From positions 21,890,501 through 21,954,500 of the forward strand of contig NC_090954.1 of assembly GCF_040807025.1 (NCBI RefSeq): a DNA stretch of 64,000 bases. Direction: 5' to 3'. Below are positions 1-11,838 of the stretch, in pieces. This DNA comes from Struthio camelus (taxonomy: Eukaryota; Chordata; Aves; Struthioniformes; Struthionidae). Under the pieces are notes generated by a model. That model searched no databases and was not told where the DNA came from. It was given only the letters and a program-made list of their open reading frames with translations. Each line of letters begins with the position of its first letter. The first letter of the stretch is position 1. The translations under genes and the position numbers were made by a program.

Positions 1-1259
1 TGCCCTGCTCCTGCCTCCTCGCCTGCCTGCCTGAGAGCATGGGCAGTCGCGAGGCTGGAGAGGGGCCCGGGAGAGGCGCCGCAGAGGCATTAGCTGAGCC
101 GGGATTAACATTCACCAGCAAAAAAATAACTCCATCCAAGCTGCATCTGTTCTGTGGGCCTCGTGTGCGGCACGAATCGAAGCGCAGGCTCCCTTGGGAG
201 CCCTGGGGATGTGTATGCTGCAGCCGCGTCAGCTCTTTGCAAGGGCTGCTAATGTCTTGGCTAACAAGCTCCCAGCTGAATGTGTCCTACGCACACCTGA
301 GGATGGAGCCAGCCGCCTTCGCCTCCTCCCCCCCTGCCCTTCTTCCTGCCACTGTCCTCTGCCCCTCTCCCAGCAGTGCCTCCTCCTCCTCCCCCGGGCA
401 CCGGCTAGCCCCGCGGAGCACAGCGGGCACACGGGGACCTGCCCTGGGGCGGTGTGGGCTCTGCGTTGGGCACCGCAGGCGTGTGGGGATCGTGCAGGTG
501 CAATGGGGAGGCGTGCAGGGGGTCAGAGGCTGGTGGGGCATCTCGTGGAGCCGCACTGGCACTCGGGGACAGGTGGAGACCTGTGCTGTGGTTAGGACAT
601 TTGTGGATGGGTATCTCACAGGGCTGTGATGGGGCTGTGTGGGCACCGCAGGGTCCACACCACCCCTCGGGGGACCTGTGATGGGGCTTGGGGGCTTGTT
701 GCTCAGCTGGGCAATATGACCCAATCGCCTAGCCAGGGCCACAGGCAGCGTGGGAGCCCTGCAAGCCCTTCCCCTGCCCTTCTTCTGCTTTGCAGGGATG
801 GGTTATCCCTGGTGCCTGCAGGGCCCAGGACCCATCTAGTCCCCACGTGCTGCACACAGAGTGCTGGTGTCACATGTGAGCCAGTGTGCGTTTAGGATGA
901 ACTGGATGCCCTGTGCATACGTGTGTGCAGGTGCGTCCTCCTGATTTCTGCATGCACTCACTGCCTGCGTCTTGGGAGAGCCCAGGGAGCTGCTGGTATC
1001 CTGTGGCTGGACGAATCCTTGGGGTACCTGCCCCTTGCAGCAGGCCTGGTCCCCATCGAGTTTGTGGGGTGACAGACCAGTGCCTGTTCAGTGCAGGAGG
1101 GAGGCTGGCACATGTTTTTTTCTCCACCAGGTGCTAATCTCTTGCTCACCAGCCTTTTTGTGCTCTTGTCATTGGCCGTCCATGGTTTTTGCCTCTAGGA
1201 AAATGTAATGCCCTGAAGCGTGGGCCACCTGTGAGGGCAAAGGCTGAAGATCCAGCTGC

Positions 1260-1445
1260 AATGGGCACTGCAGACCAGCACTTTAATTACAGACTGAGGA
1301 CAAGTGAGATAAAAATAGCCCCCAGTACTGCCTCCCACTCTCCAATCTGTGGGGAAGTAGCGCCTTGCCACCCCAGCCCAGGTGGATATTTTTAGTCTGT
1401 CACCTCCTTGCTTCTCTTGTTGGCGGCTTTTATAAATAGCCTGTG
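1260..1445. promoter_or_regulatory. AT-rich island with MEF2-type site (candidate enhancer)
   Basis: Contains ctttaattac, two ataaaaatag/atatttttag near-matches and one perfect MEF2 consensus ttataaatag (1430-1439) in GC-rich surroundings. Regulatory role inferred. Confidence 0.35.
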
Positions 1446-1989
1446 CCTTTGAGTGGCTCCAGTGCCAGGCAGGAGCTCGATGTGCCCGTAGCCGTGCCAG
1501 GCTGAGATAGAAAAGGGACTATCTTACCTGCCCAGCTGCCCCTCAGCCATGTGGGCTCTCTGCAGCCAGCCTACCTCCTCCCGCGGGTACAGACAGCGAG
1601 GATGGATCCCAAGCAGGCCATCCACACCTCCCAGCCACCCCCCTGGGCTCAAGCAGAGCTCCCCCAGCCTCCTGTGCTCACCTGGGCACTCCAGATACAA
1701 GTGTTGCCCCTGCAGCCTGGGCACCCTGTTCCCCAGCTCCTGCCCCTGCAGCCTTCTGGCTCCTGCACATCCAGCAGCCCCGACCCCACAACTCTGCTCT
1801 CAGGCACCCTGAATCCAGCATCTCTGCGCCAGCTCCTGGCAGTCTCCAGCCCTTCCTCTCCTGCAGCTGGACTCAACCTCTCTTTCCTTGTGCCTGGAGG
1901 ATCCTCACGAGCTCCTCATCTTCCTCTTGCTGTTGGTCTCGGATTTATTTTAGTAACTGCACCAGGCCGGGGCTGGGCCCAAACACCTT

Positions 1990-2105
1990 GTCCCCTTAGC
2001 ACCTTCCTGGTATGGTTTTGCCCCATGCCAACAAGCACCGCACTAGGCAGGGTTCAGGGTACCCACACCCAGGGACTCTTCCCAGCAAGCAGGAATAAGC
2101 ACGTG
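1990..2105 (-). repeat. Unclassified interspersed repeat (copy 1)
   Basis: Resembles 52,276-52,376 over about 100 bp with small gaps. No other repeat class is recognised. The orientation follows the AATAAA-bearing strand of the second copy. Confidence 0.3.
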
Positions 2106-2329
2106 CCGTGTTGCAGCCAGACATGGGGAGGCTCGGAGCTGACGGGCAGGAGAGCCTGCGCTGCGCTGGCCACAAGCCTACTTGGTGCCCGCTCCCGTGT
2201 GTGGTGGGAGGTGGCACGGGGCCCTGCAGACCCTTCCCTTACCCGGCTCTCGGCAGCCATGAGCGCTGTGGAGTGGCGGCCGCGGTGCCGTAATTAGCCA
2301 GGTACAGCAGGAACACACTTGCAGCGTGA

Positions 2330-2400
2330 CAGCTCTTCTGGAATCGAACGAGAGCCAATTAATCTAATTAAAGCAGCCACTGGCTCGTTACCTCTACACA
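2330..2400. promoter_or_regulatory. AT-rich island with paired homeodomain cores
   Basis: ccaattaatctaattaaagc (2355-2374) has two TAAT/ATTA cores on each strand within 20 bp. It is set between GC-rich flanks. Confidence 0.35.
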
Positions 2401-2458
2401 GCTCGGCAAGGCCAATACAGGCACCCCATCCTCGTGGTCTCCCTGCCCAGGAGCAGTG

Positions 2459-2500
2459 GGTGGGTGCACACAGGTGGGTGCACACAGGTGGGTGCAGAGA
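2459..2500. repeat. 14-bp tandem repeat x3
   Basis: Two identical units 'ggtgggtgcacaca' (2459-2472 and 2473-2486) and a third with two changes (2487-2500). Confidence 0.9.
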
Positions 2501-2874
2501 GCAGGGTGCTGGACGCTGCTTGCTCGCTCTGTGGCTTTGATGCACCCAAGGCTCTGCAGAGCCCTGGATCGGACAGGAGGGCAGAGAAACTGGGTGCCCA
2601 CGTCTGAGCTGGACGACGAGCTGGCGACTCTGCCCCATGCACTGGGCACCTGGAGGTGCTGGCATGCCCAGCACCTTGCGGATAGGGCTGTGCCAGGGCT
2701 GGGGATGCCTGCCAGACCGGGACGGTGGGGATGCTGCTGAGAACGAGAGGGCTGCAGCACCGGCAGTCCTGTCCACCCTGGCAGGGTTTGCTGAGGCCCG
2801 GCACCGCGCCACGTCCAGGTAAGGAAGAGCTTTGTTTCCTGGTGACAGAGCAGGTCCTGCCGGGCGCCACGGCC

Positions 2875-3005
2875 ACATCCGGAAAGCTAATTACGAGGCA
2901 GGCCGAGGAGGAGGCCTGTCTGCACAGGTGTCTGTCAGCAGGGCGCTGGCACTCACGCCGCCTAATTAGACACCCTGCCAGCCTTTAACGAGAACAAATG
3001 AGAGG
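2875..3005. promoter_or_regulatory. AT-rich island, TAATTA cores
   Basis: agctaattacgagg and gcctaattagacac lie about 75 bp apart, followed by tttaacgagaacaaatgag. Candidate conserved element. Confidence 0.3.
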
Positions 3006-3306
3006 CCAGCCAGTGTGGGGCTGGGCCATGGCATCCGGACCCCGTTCCGTGTGCCTGCTCTGGCCCAGTGCCCTCTGAGAGCCAGCAACTGATCTCGCTT
3101 AGGCATGAAAAGGGGGAGCTGCAGTGGTTTGGCCACCGGTGCCAGGGAGCCCTGGCATCTTGGAAAAGCCTCCCCAGTGCCCCCGTGCTCTCCTGCCCCT
3201 GCTGGGCCCCACAGGGTGCCGAAGCTGTGGCTCTTGGGACAACCCAGCCTTGGGTTTGCTTTGCTGCTGGTTGCAGGTGTCCCAAAAGGCTATGAAAGGT
3301 GCTTCA

Positions 3307-3323
3307 AACACACACACACACAC
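3307..3323. repeat. (CA)n microsatellite
   Basis: A short perfect ca run between cttcaaa and cggccctg. Confidence 0.9.
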
Positions 3324-5154
3324 GGCCCTGCCAGGTCCACGCCACGCCAACAAGTGCCACACCAGCCGGGTTGTCACTAGGCACCACCCCACTTTGTCCC
3401 CATACACCCTTCTGGCAGTCCCTGACCTGTCCCCATCTCCTGTCTCCTTGTCCCCTGGCCAAGTCGTTTTGGGACCCGAGATGTTTGGTGCTCCATTGCC
3501 ATGGGGTTCCTTTAGCACAAGGTCCTACCCTATCCTGCCATCTCCCCCACAGCCTCCATCATTACAAAGAGAGGAGATCGATGCCAAGTGGATGCACCTC
3601 GCAGGCCATGCCTGTGGAGCTGGGTGGCCCTCAGCCCTGGGGCTGCGGGGTCAAGCGGGTCCATGGGCCATGGCCACCTGCGGCCTCTGCTCTGTGCCTG
3701 GCAGTGATTCCCCAGCTTGCCTCTGCCTGAGCCTCCACTTATCCTCTTGTCAGCCTGATAGCTGTAATTACCCCTTGCACTTCTCACCATGGGGCATCCC
3801 ACAGCACGCAGATCACCACCCCCCTGCCCCACACCCTGGCAGCAGCTGACAGCCCACCAGGCTGCACCCCCAGACTTGAAAGCCCTTGTTCAGATGCAGC
3901 CCTTGCAGCATGCTTTCATCAGGATCACTACGCAACCCAGTGCTCTGCAGTATCTGCCTGCAATGTGGGGGCAAACAGGCTGGGTCAGGTGTGCTGCAAC
4001 CCAGAGGCCGTGGTGGAGGGAGTGGGACACATCCCTGGGCCCCGAGCTCCCAGGCTCAGACAGGCTCCCTCATAGGAGCAAGGGTTGTGGTGCCCAGTAG
4101 GATGAGCAGGGTGGCTGGGACAAGGTGGGAGCACTAGGTGCGCTCTGAAAACCCCTAGGAGGTTTGAGGAGAGGATGTGGAAGAGGACCCCCAGGACACA
4201 GGCTCCCTGTTTCTTGGGAGAAGAAACTCCCGTGGGGCTTTTCAGCCCAATAGCAGGACCTCAGGCAAGTCTGGAGGCTGAAATGGGACTGACTGGTCTA
4301 AAAATAAGGTGCAGAAGAGTGGGCTGGCCACCCTGGAGCAGCTGGGTGGCCAGGAGCCAAGGATGATGCTGTTGTGGAGAGCAGCTGGAGCCAGCCAAGC
4401 TCTGGTTAAAAACCCGCTCTGCTGGGTCTAGAGCTGCACTATATCCACACACCAGCCTGGTGCCAGATCCTGGCTGCAGCTTCCCATCCCATGCAGGGCA
4501 AGCCAGGTGCCCAGTCTCTGCATTGGCCCAGGAACGCCCCCTGAATGCAGACAGGCCCTTTCCCGGGCACAGGCTCCAGCCGGATGGCAGGAAGTGCTGA
4601 CCGGGACCATTGCACGAGCTGCCCCCCGACTTGGCGAATCCCCCAGGGCAGCAGGATGTGAGCACCTGGCTCCAGGCAAGGTTCTCCGACAGCTCCCACC
4701 TCGGTGTCATGGCAGGCACGTGCTCTGCCTGGAAAGCACCAAAGGAAACCCAGACGGGCTGGGAGGGCAGCAGACCCCATGCAGCACGCCGGCTCTGCAA
4801 CACGCAGCAGCCCTATAAATAAACACACCCACACGCCGCGGCACATATGACAGGACTCTGGGGAAAGGCAATTGTGTGCAGCTCCCAGCGGGCAGCGGGG
4901 AGTAATGGGATGAAACTGAGCAAAGGGAAATGCCGAGCGAATATTAGGAAACATTCCCTGTGAAAAGAACAGAGTGGAAGAAGACAGTTCCCTGGAGAGC
5001 GGGGCATGCCGTCTCCACTGCAGCGGCACAAGCGGTGCCGGAGCAGCCCTGCAGTCCCCGGCAGGAGGGTGGCTGAAGCAAACCCAACTCCTCTGCAGCC
5101 TAGAGGGGAGATATGCCTTCATCCAGCAGGCTCTCATCCTCATGCCTGCACCCC

Positions 5155-5740
5155 AGCAGGCACACGCACTGCCCCGCTGCGTGCACGCCGACATGCACAC
5201 ACACATCCCTTCCCCACTGTACACACGCACATCCCCCCGCTACACGTCTTCGCCTCTATGTGCAACCTTTGTGGGTGCACGTGCACGCTCCCTTTTGCTC
5301 CTGCGTTCACCCCGGGTGTGTACGCAGCTCTTCATCCCAGCATGTACCCCCACACACGCGCACACACCGTCGCTTCTCCTGTATCCCATGTACACACGCC
5401 TTCCTCCCTCCACGTGCCGCCCCCGCATGTCTTCGCCCTTGCATACCTCTGCATGCACATGTATCCCTCCGCCCCATGTGCATCCCCAAGCACACGCACC
5501 CTGCTGTCCCATGTGCACCCAGACACACTCCCACCCCTGTGTGCACCCACACAACCTTCCACCCTCCGCATACACCCTCACACACACCTCACGAATAGAC
5601 ATACACGCACATGCACGCACCTCTCACAGACACACGCTGATCCGTGTGCCCCGTCACTAAATCCATGCACGCACGCATCGGCATGTGCCCGCAGGCATCG
5701 GCACGTGCACACGCATCGACTTCAGCACCCGCACACGTCA
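5155..5740. repeat. Imperfect CA/CG alternating tract
   Basis: Nearly 600 bp dominated by cacac, gcacg, catgcac and tgtgcac on the + strand. Alternating purine-pyrimidine bias with scattered CpG. Long Cys/His-rich open frames here follow from the composition. Confidence 0.85.
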
Positions 5741-6860
5741 CTGGCCCAGCTGGGCAGTCTGTGTCCACTTTGCACGGAAAATCACTCTCACAGCACCTGG
5801 GTGTCGCTTTCCAGCCTCCTTCCCCAGGGCCATGCACCCTCCAGGGCTGGAGGAGGGTGCGCTGCGGGCCACGAGGCTCTCTGCACTGCCGTATCGGTGC
5901 TTTCGTAGCCCCGCCAGCTCGGCTTCTCCCAGCAGGCTCCGATCACGGCTCGAGAGGTTTAAGGGAGAGGAGGGGACGTGCTGGGTCAGAGGCTGAGTCC
6001 AGCCCCACAGGGCCAGGCAGGGGGTGGTGAGATTTGCTGGAGAGCAGGGTAATTTCCCCGGCGCTCACGCTGTCCTCTCATTTTCACGGCGGGGTCTGAG
6101 TGGTTGATAGGCAGGTTGGTTTTGCAGGCGCAGCACCCCCCCCCCACCAACGCAGAGAGCGATGGTCTCCTGTCTCCGTGCCTGCCCGGCATGCGGCTGC
6201 GTCTCCACAGACGGAGAGGAAAGTGGTACAAGGGGCTTTGCAGTTAATTTGCACACTTTTGGGGGGGGGGATTGGAGGCCACATAGCATCCTCAAGGGTC
6301 CCAGCCCTGTCCAGACACAGCCCCTCTGCTCCGGTAGGACCCCACAGCCCCGGTAGGACCTGCACAGCTCGGAGCAGCTGCCCATGGCCATGCCAGGCTC
6401 CCTCTGTGGAGCAGGCTCGGGCACCCCGGGGTACCCCAAGGTGGTCCACAGCTGGAGGCCACCTTACAGGGTGCCCAGCCCAGGGCAGCTGCCTGGGCAT
6501 CTGTGGCCCGGGTTGATGCTTCACACCAACGACCCCATTCGCCCCCCCACCACCTTGGCCTGGGGGCTCAGCCCGCCTGAGCACCGGCTGCAGGGGGAAG
6601 AGGTCGAGGCGAGCAGGCGCAAGAGGACCAAGAGGCTGCGCCCCGTCCCGCCGGTGCCCTCAGGCTGGCCACTGATCCGGAGGCCAGGGGAGCCGCGTGG
6701 GGTGGTCCCAGCCCTGGCGGTCGGTGTGGGGCAGAGGCATGGGCGCAGGGGCGACCCTGCAGCCCCAGGGCTGCCTCACCCCCTCTCTCGCAGAGGGGAG
6801 GGTTTGGCCTGCAGGGATCACAGAGCAGATGATGCTCTTGGTCTGAGGCAAAAGGCAGAG

Positions 6861-6880
6861 AAGAGTTGCCATGGAGACCA
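6861..6880. promoter_or_regulatory. RFX X-box-like site
   Basis: gttgccatggagac (6865-6878) matches the palindromic RFX X-box (gttgccatggcaac) except for two bases of the second arm. A single-site match only. Confidence 0.35.
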
Positions 6881-7299
6881 GCTATGTCATTTTAAGGAGG
6901 CACGGAGGTATTCACACCCATCCATCTCAGATTAACCCATAGGCAGGACGTGAGGGGAGCGCGGGAGAGGCAGGATCCCCTTAAAACCCGAGCAGGTCAC
7001 CGGGATAGTCGGGCTCCCGGCAATGCTGGGTGGTGATGCAGAGGAGCCCATCAAGAGCTGGGGTGCTGGAGCCAGCAGCAAACCCCCTCGGGGCAAGGCT
7101 GCAAGCCCAGAGTACATCCAGGGGACAGGGTGCCCCGGGGACAGCTGGGAGCAACTGGTGCTACTGGGGCAGAGTTACTCTGCTGCCAGCCCGGCCCGGG
7201 CAGGTGACAGGAAAGAGCCTGCAAGGACCAGAGGTCGATAAATGGCATCCTCCAAGGATTCCTGGGGGGGATTTGTAAGAGCTGGTCAAGGGGCTGGGG

Positions 7300-7395
7300 T
7301 AAGGTTCAGGGTAAAAATAGTAATACCCATAATACCCTGGCGTTCTTTATTATTTAAGCTTTAATTAAAATGAGGCTTTACATATTAGCAACTCC
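7300..7395. promoter_or_regulatory. AT-rich island
   Basis: aaaaatagtaatacccataa, then attatttaagctttaattaa and tacatattagc, flanked by GC-rich DNA. Confidence 0.35.
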
Positions 7396-8394
7396 CTTTC
7401 CCTGCTGCTCCTCAGTCTTCCAGAGCCTGCAGGCAGCTCTAGTGCCTCTGCTGGATTCACCTCCAAATTACCCCAGCCCCAGCCAGCTCCTCACACCGAG
7501 CGGGGAAGATGGGTGGGGGGGGGGCTCAGGGGCTATGCCAGGAACTGCAGCAATTGCTAGGGGGCCAGATATAGCATGACCCCCCCCCCCTGGTAAAAAT
7601 AGCCCCACATTTGGAGGCAAATGAAGGGGCACGGAAAGACGTGCCCGCTCTCCCCATTCCTCCTGTCCTCCACGAGGGTTATCAGACGTGCTCAGGGCTT
7701 GCTGGGCAGCCCTAGGTCGGGGTGGCGGGGGGCCGGGCCCCCCCAGCGAGCTCACACTGCTTGCTGGATATTTGTTCTAGCACCACCTGAACGGCCCCAG
7801 GCCTCCGCAGGGTCCCACGAAGCGCCGGCACCCGACGGGTGGGTGACTCAGTGGTGCGGCTCGATGCAGCCAGCTCTCCGCTGGTGCTGTCACGCTGCTC
7901 GGCGCTGTCGCCGTTCAGAGGGGACTGGAGGAAAACCAGCTTAGCTGCACCGGTAAGTCGATGCCCAGGAGGACGCCAGCACTGACACGGGCTGGGGGCT
8001 CGCATGGCCGACGCGGCTGGGCGGCAAGGGGCTCTGGCACGGGCCGGGGACGCCGCAGCGTGCGCTGCCTGCGCAGGAGGCTGCAGAGGCTGCGAGCTGC
8101 GGGCAGCGGCACTGCTTAGGCGGGGGTGCAGGGAGGGAGGAGGGCTGCTGGCCTCGGCACGGCTCGCAGGGAGGTGCCGGCACCCACCCGTGCCACACAG
8201 GCCGTCCCTTCCGGCTGGGGTCGAGGGAAACGCTGCCCTGGCGGATGCTGCCCCCGAGAGCGGGGGGCAGCGGCAGAGGCTGTACGCTGGGAACCTGCCA
8301 GGCAGGGGGGCACGGAGGGGCCAGGCTGCCTGCTTGTGCCAGCAAGTGGCCTGGGAGTCGGGGAGGGGGTACAGCTGGCACAGCTGCGCCTGTG

Positions 8395-8990
8395 CGGCTG
8401 TATGCAGAGTGAGGTGTGTGTGCACGGGGGCTTGCGGTGTGAACTGTCTGCTCGCGCAGTGCATGCACACAGGACGAGGGGGGGGCATCTGTGCAGAGGG
8501 CTTGTGCGGGGCACGTGTGCAGCGCACGCGCACTGAGAGCAAAGCGTGCATGTGCAGGTGCAGAGTGTGAGGTGTGCACGGGCATGCTGCGCGTGCAGTG
8601 GGAGGTGTGCGCGCAGTTCATGTGCGCGATGTGAGGTGCGTGCATGCTTGCAGTGCGGCGCACCGCGCAAGGTATGCGCGCAGGGTGTCCCGTGTGCGGC
8701 TGCGCACTGCAGTAGGCAACGTGAGGTATGCACACGCAGCGCACGCTCACCGTGCGGGGTCTGAGTTGTGCCGCGTGGTATGCAACGTAAGGGGTGTGCA
8801 AGCAGTGCGCTCATTGGAAGCAGCGAGTTTGGGCAGTGCAGCATGCCATGCGAGGTGTGAGCATGCAGTGCTCTGGGTGCGTGCCCAGGGCAGGCTCGCA
8901 GCGGGAGGTGTGAGCCTGTGCAGCGCGGTGTGCAGTGTGAGGCGAGTGTGGATGCACGAATGTGGTGAGAGCAGGGCCGTGCGTGGCTGC
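8395..8990. repeat. Imperfect GT/GC tract with a recurring gtgaggtgtgca core
   Basis: About 600 bp of tgtgc, gcgcag and gtgcatgc sequence. The core 'tgtgaggtgtgca' or close variants recurs roughly every 40-70 bp (for example near 8,570, 8,630, 8,720, 8,785 and 8,850), suggesting a decayed minisatellite. Confidence 0.75.
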
Positions 8991-9304
8991 ACGTGCAAGG
9001 CTGGGTATAGCAGGGTGGCAGAGCATGGTGGCTCGGGGTGGCACTCAGCAGGGAGTTATCCAAGCGTTGGCACCCCGGGGACCTGCAGAAGTCCCTGGCA
9101 GGATCTAAATGGACTGCAGTTCCTATATTCATCTCACCAAACCTTCAGGAGCTTTTCACCCCCAGGGCTGCTAGTGCCGCTTTGCAACGACAGCACCCAG
9201 CTGCCGCCGGAGCCTGGCGCAGCACCCGCAGCCCACCTGGCCGGCCGGGAGCAGCTCCTCCTGCCATGTGTGCCAAGACTCCCGCTCCGGAGACTCTAAG
9301 ACAG

Positions 9305-9540
9305 GAGAAAAGGGAACAAAAATTCACGTTTTCACATTTAGCTTCCTTTGTACTCAGCTAATTAGCGCCTGAGTCTGGTGATGTCATTAAAGCAGCGCTA
9401 AGTCTTTATTGGGGTAATTTAATTTTCCCTTTCATATCAGGATGATTTCCTTTGTTGGGGTAGGTGCTGAGGAGGGGGAAGGGCCCGTGCAGACAATTGC
9501 TATTGTCAGGATAAATAATTCCCCAGCCGATTGACAAGGG
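9305..9540. promoter_or_regulatory. AT-rich island with inverted SOX-type pair (candidate enhancer)
   Basis: Holds ctaattag (9358-9365, a perfect palindrome), gatgtcattaaagc, ggggtaatttaattttcc and gacaattgctattgtc (9492-9507). In the last, two ACAAT cores face each other with a 4-bp spacer, the geometry of SoxE dimer sites. About 235 bp of motif-dense AT-rich sequence. Confidence 0.45.
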
Positions 9541-11184
9541 GGGTGGTGGGCTGGGGGCTGGGGAGCTGTCACTCACCCGAGTGGGAGCAGAAGCCGGCCA
9601 GCCCCAGGGAGCTGGGTGCCTCGGGGTGCCTCTCTGTGCTCCAGGAGGGCTGGGCTCCCCCAACAGCAGTGCATCCACCTTGGCCCCTTTTTTAGCAGCT
9701 CGAACAGCGGCAGCCTTGAAACTCAGGAAGCAGCTAGGTAAAGTTGGCGGTCTCCCATGCAGCCCTCCCCTCCTCCCAGCCCTGCCGCCATCCCCAGTGC
9801 CAACGAAAAGAGAGAACCAGATCGCAGAGATAGAGAGATTTTCTTAGCCATCGAAGACCTAGCAGATAGCAACCTACTGGAGAGAAACGCAGCAGAAGCA
9901 CCAAGCTCTGCGGTGGCTGGGCCACAGCGGGAAGCGGGGTGGCTGCTGCGGGCAGCGGGGGCCAGGAGGAGCCCTCACAGGGGTCTCCCGCCTCTTAGGG
10001 CATCCTGGCTCATGTTCCTGTGCTGGAGGAAGGACTTGAACTGGACTCAACAATATCCCCCCCCGAACCCTCCCATGCTTGGTTCCTTTCCTTGCTGTCA
10101 TGGCAAATTAGGCATGAGGAGGGGACGGCTAGCATGGGGCAGCAGCAAAGAGTGAGACCCAGCTCCTGGGGTAACGGAGGAAGCAGGAGGCTGTTCAGAG
10201 GGACCAGCGCCGGGCTGTACCTCCGTGGGACACCCTATAGAACAAGTCCCCAGCCCCTTTCACAGCCCTGTGTTCCCCCTCCCAGCTCTTCTCCCCAGCC
10301 CCTTGGCTCATGCTGCCCCAGAAAGGACCCCCAACGCAGGGCAGGAGGCAAAGAAGGTGCTCATCCACAGGGTCCTGGGCCCTCAGCCCAGCACACCACT
10401 GCGTGGCCATCGGCAGCCTAGCACCCTTGGCACCCCCTAGAGCATCCCTGGCACCCGGGCCAGGTGCCATCCTTGCCCCAGAGTGCAGCTCCATACCCCT
10501 CAGAAAGCCCTCCCGAGCGCAGGAGCACTAGGTGGCGTGTCCCCGGGAAGAGGCGAACTGAAACCCTCAGCCCACTGGGAGACTAAATCTGTTCCAGCCC
10601 TCGGGGAGCTCAGATATAAAAGTCCTGTGAAGCCGTGCAATCTTGCAGAGGAGCGAGGAGCGCCGTGACTCCGGCTGCTGACATGCTTGCTAGTGCCAGT
10701 GCTCATATCTCAGCCCATCTCTCTCTCCAGCTCCAATCCCTCGCGCCGCAGGTCTCCGCAGGAGCTCGGGCACTACCGATCCTCCTGCCCTGATGGGGTG
10801 ACCTGCCTGGTGGCTGAGCCCAGGCGCTGCATGCACATGTTCTGCGCTGGCAGAGCTAATGGCTGGCTGATCTCACAGGGCATCACCAGGGGTGGGATCC
10901 CAAATCCCGGCTCTAACTCATCAGGGGAGAGGATTAACTCCCCAGACCCACTTCCAGAGGATGAGGTGAGGCCTGAAAAGGGGAAGGGATGTGCCCAGGA
11001 AGAGAAGATGACTGGGGGAGCCGTTTTCCACTCACCACTGGATCCAAGTCGACAAGGAACCAGTTCCTTACAGCTCTTCTAGAGTCTGGCCCTGCAAATC
11101 ACATCTCCTCCAAAGCCTCTGAGCACTGCTTTCGGCTGGGGTGCAGGCCAGGAGGAGGGGGAGGTGGGCTGCGGAGGGGAACGT

Positions 11185-11412
11185 CACACCCGAAACACAA
11201 ACATACAAACATCGGCTTGTTGGTAATTAGCAAATGTTTCAAGAGGAGTGATGAGAAGCCAGTGACAGGCGGGCGGGTTTCTATTAAAAGCTGCCACGTG
11301 TGATCCTTCTCCAAGCCTGCCGGCCCCTCCTTACCTGGCGCATGGGAAATCAGATGCAAACCTGACATTAATGCAACATTCAGGGTGAGCTTTAATTGCA
11401 GATATGACAGGC
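11185..11412. promoter_or_regulatory. Pair of AT-rich islands
   Basis: First part acaaacatacaaacatcgg and ggtaattagcaaatgtttc. Second part gacattaatgcaacattc and gagctttaattgcagata. A GC-rich spacer of about 40 bp separates them. Confidence 0.4.
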
Positions 11413-11823
11413 GCCGCGGAGTCGGGGGAACGGGCGTCCAGAGCCGGGGAAGGCAGCGGGGCCCACGCGACAGGGTGACGGGAGCTCTCCGTTCCTGCCG
11501 CCCTTGAGGAAGGGAGAGGACCTGCCCAGTCCTTTTGGGTGCTCTCTTCCCACCCTTCCTCCTTGACCTTCTTGCAAAGGGTGTGAGTCACGAGGCATGC
11601 TGAAGTGAGCACTCGGCACCCTGCGTGCCTCCACAAGCAGAGGCACTTGCTTAAATGTTAAGGGCTTGTTTGCATCGAGCGGAAGGGAAGTGCAAGCTGA
11701 GGCCCAGCTTGCCAATTCCTTCTCCATGCCTTCCGGCAGCCAAGGGGCTGGAAGTGCTCATCTGCACAGAGAAACATCCCCGGGTAACTCCTCCTGAAAT
11801 GCCTCTTTTCAGCCTCAAATGGC

Positions 11824-11838
11824 TTTTTTTTTTTTTTC
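11824..11838. repeat. Poly(T) run
   Basis: About 15 consecutive t. No retroposon body recognised beside it. Confidence 0.85.

Noticed and set aside
5006..5908. Long Cys/His/Thr-rich frames over the CA/CG tract
   Set aside because: The amino-acid repetition follows directly from alternating cacac/tgtg DNA.
8116..9132. 338-codon Cys/His/Ala-rich - strand frame
   Set aside because: The frame covers the GT/GC degenerate minisatellite. The peptide is a translation of the repeat.
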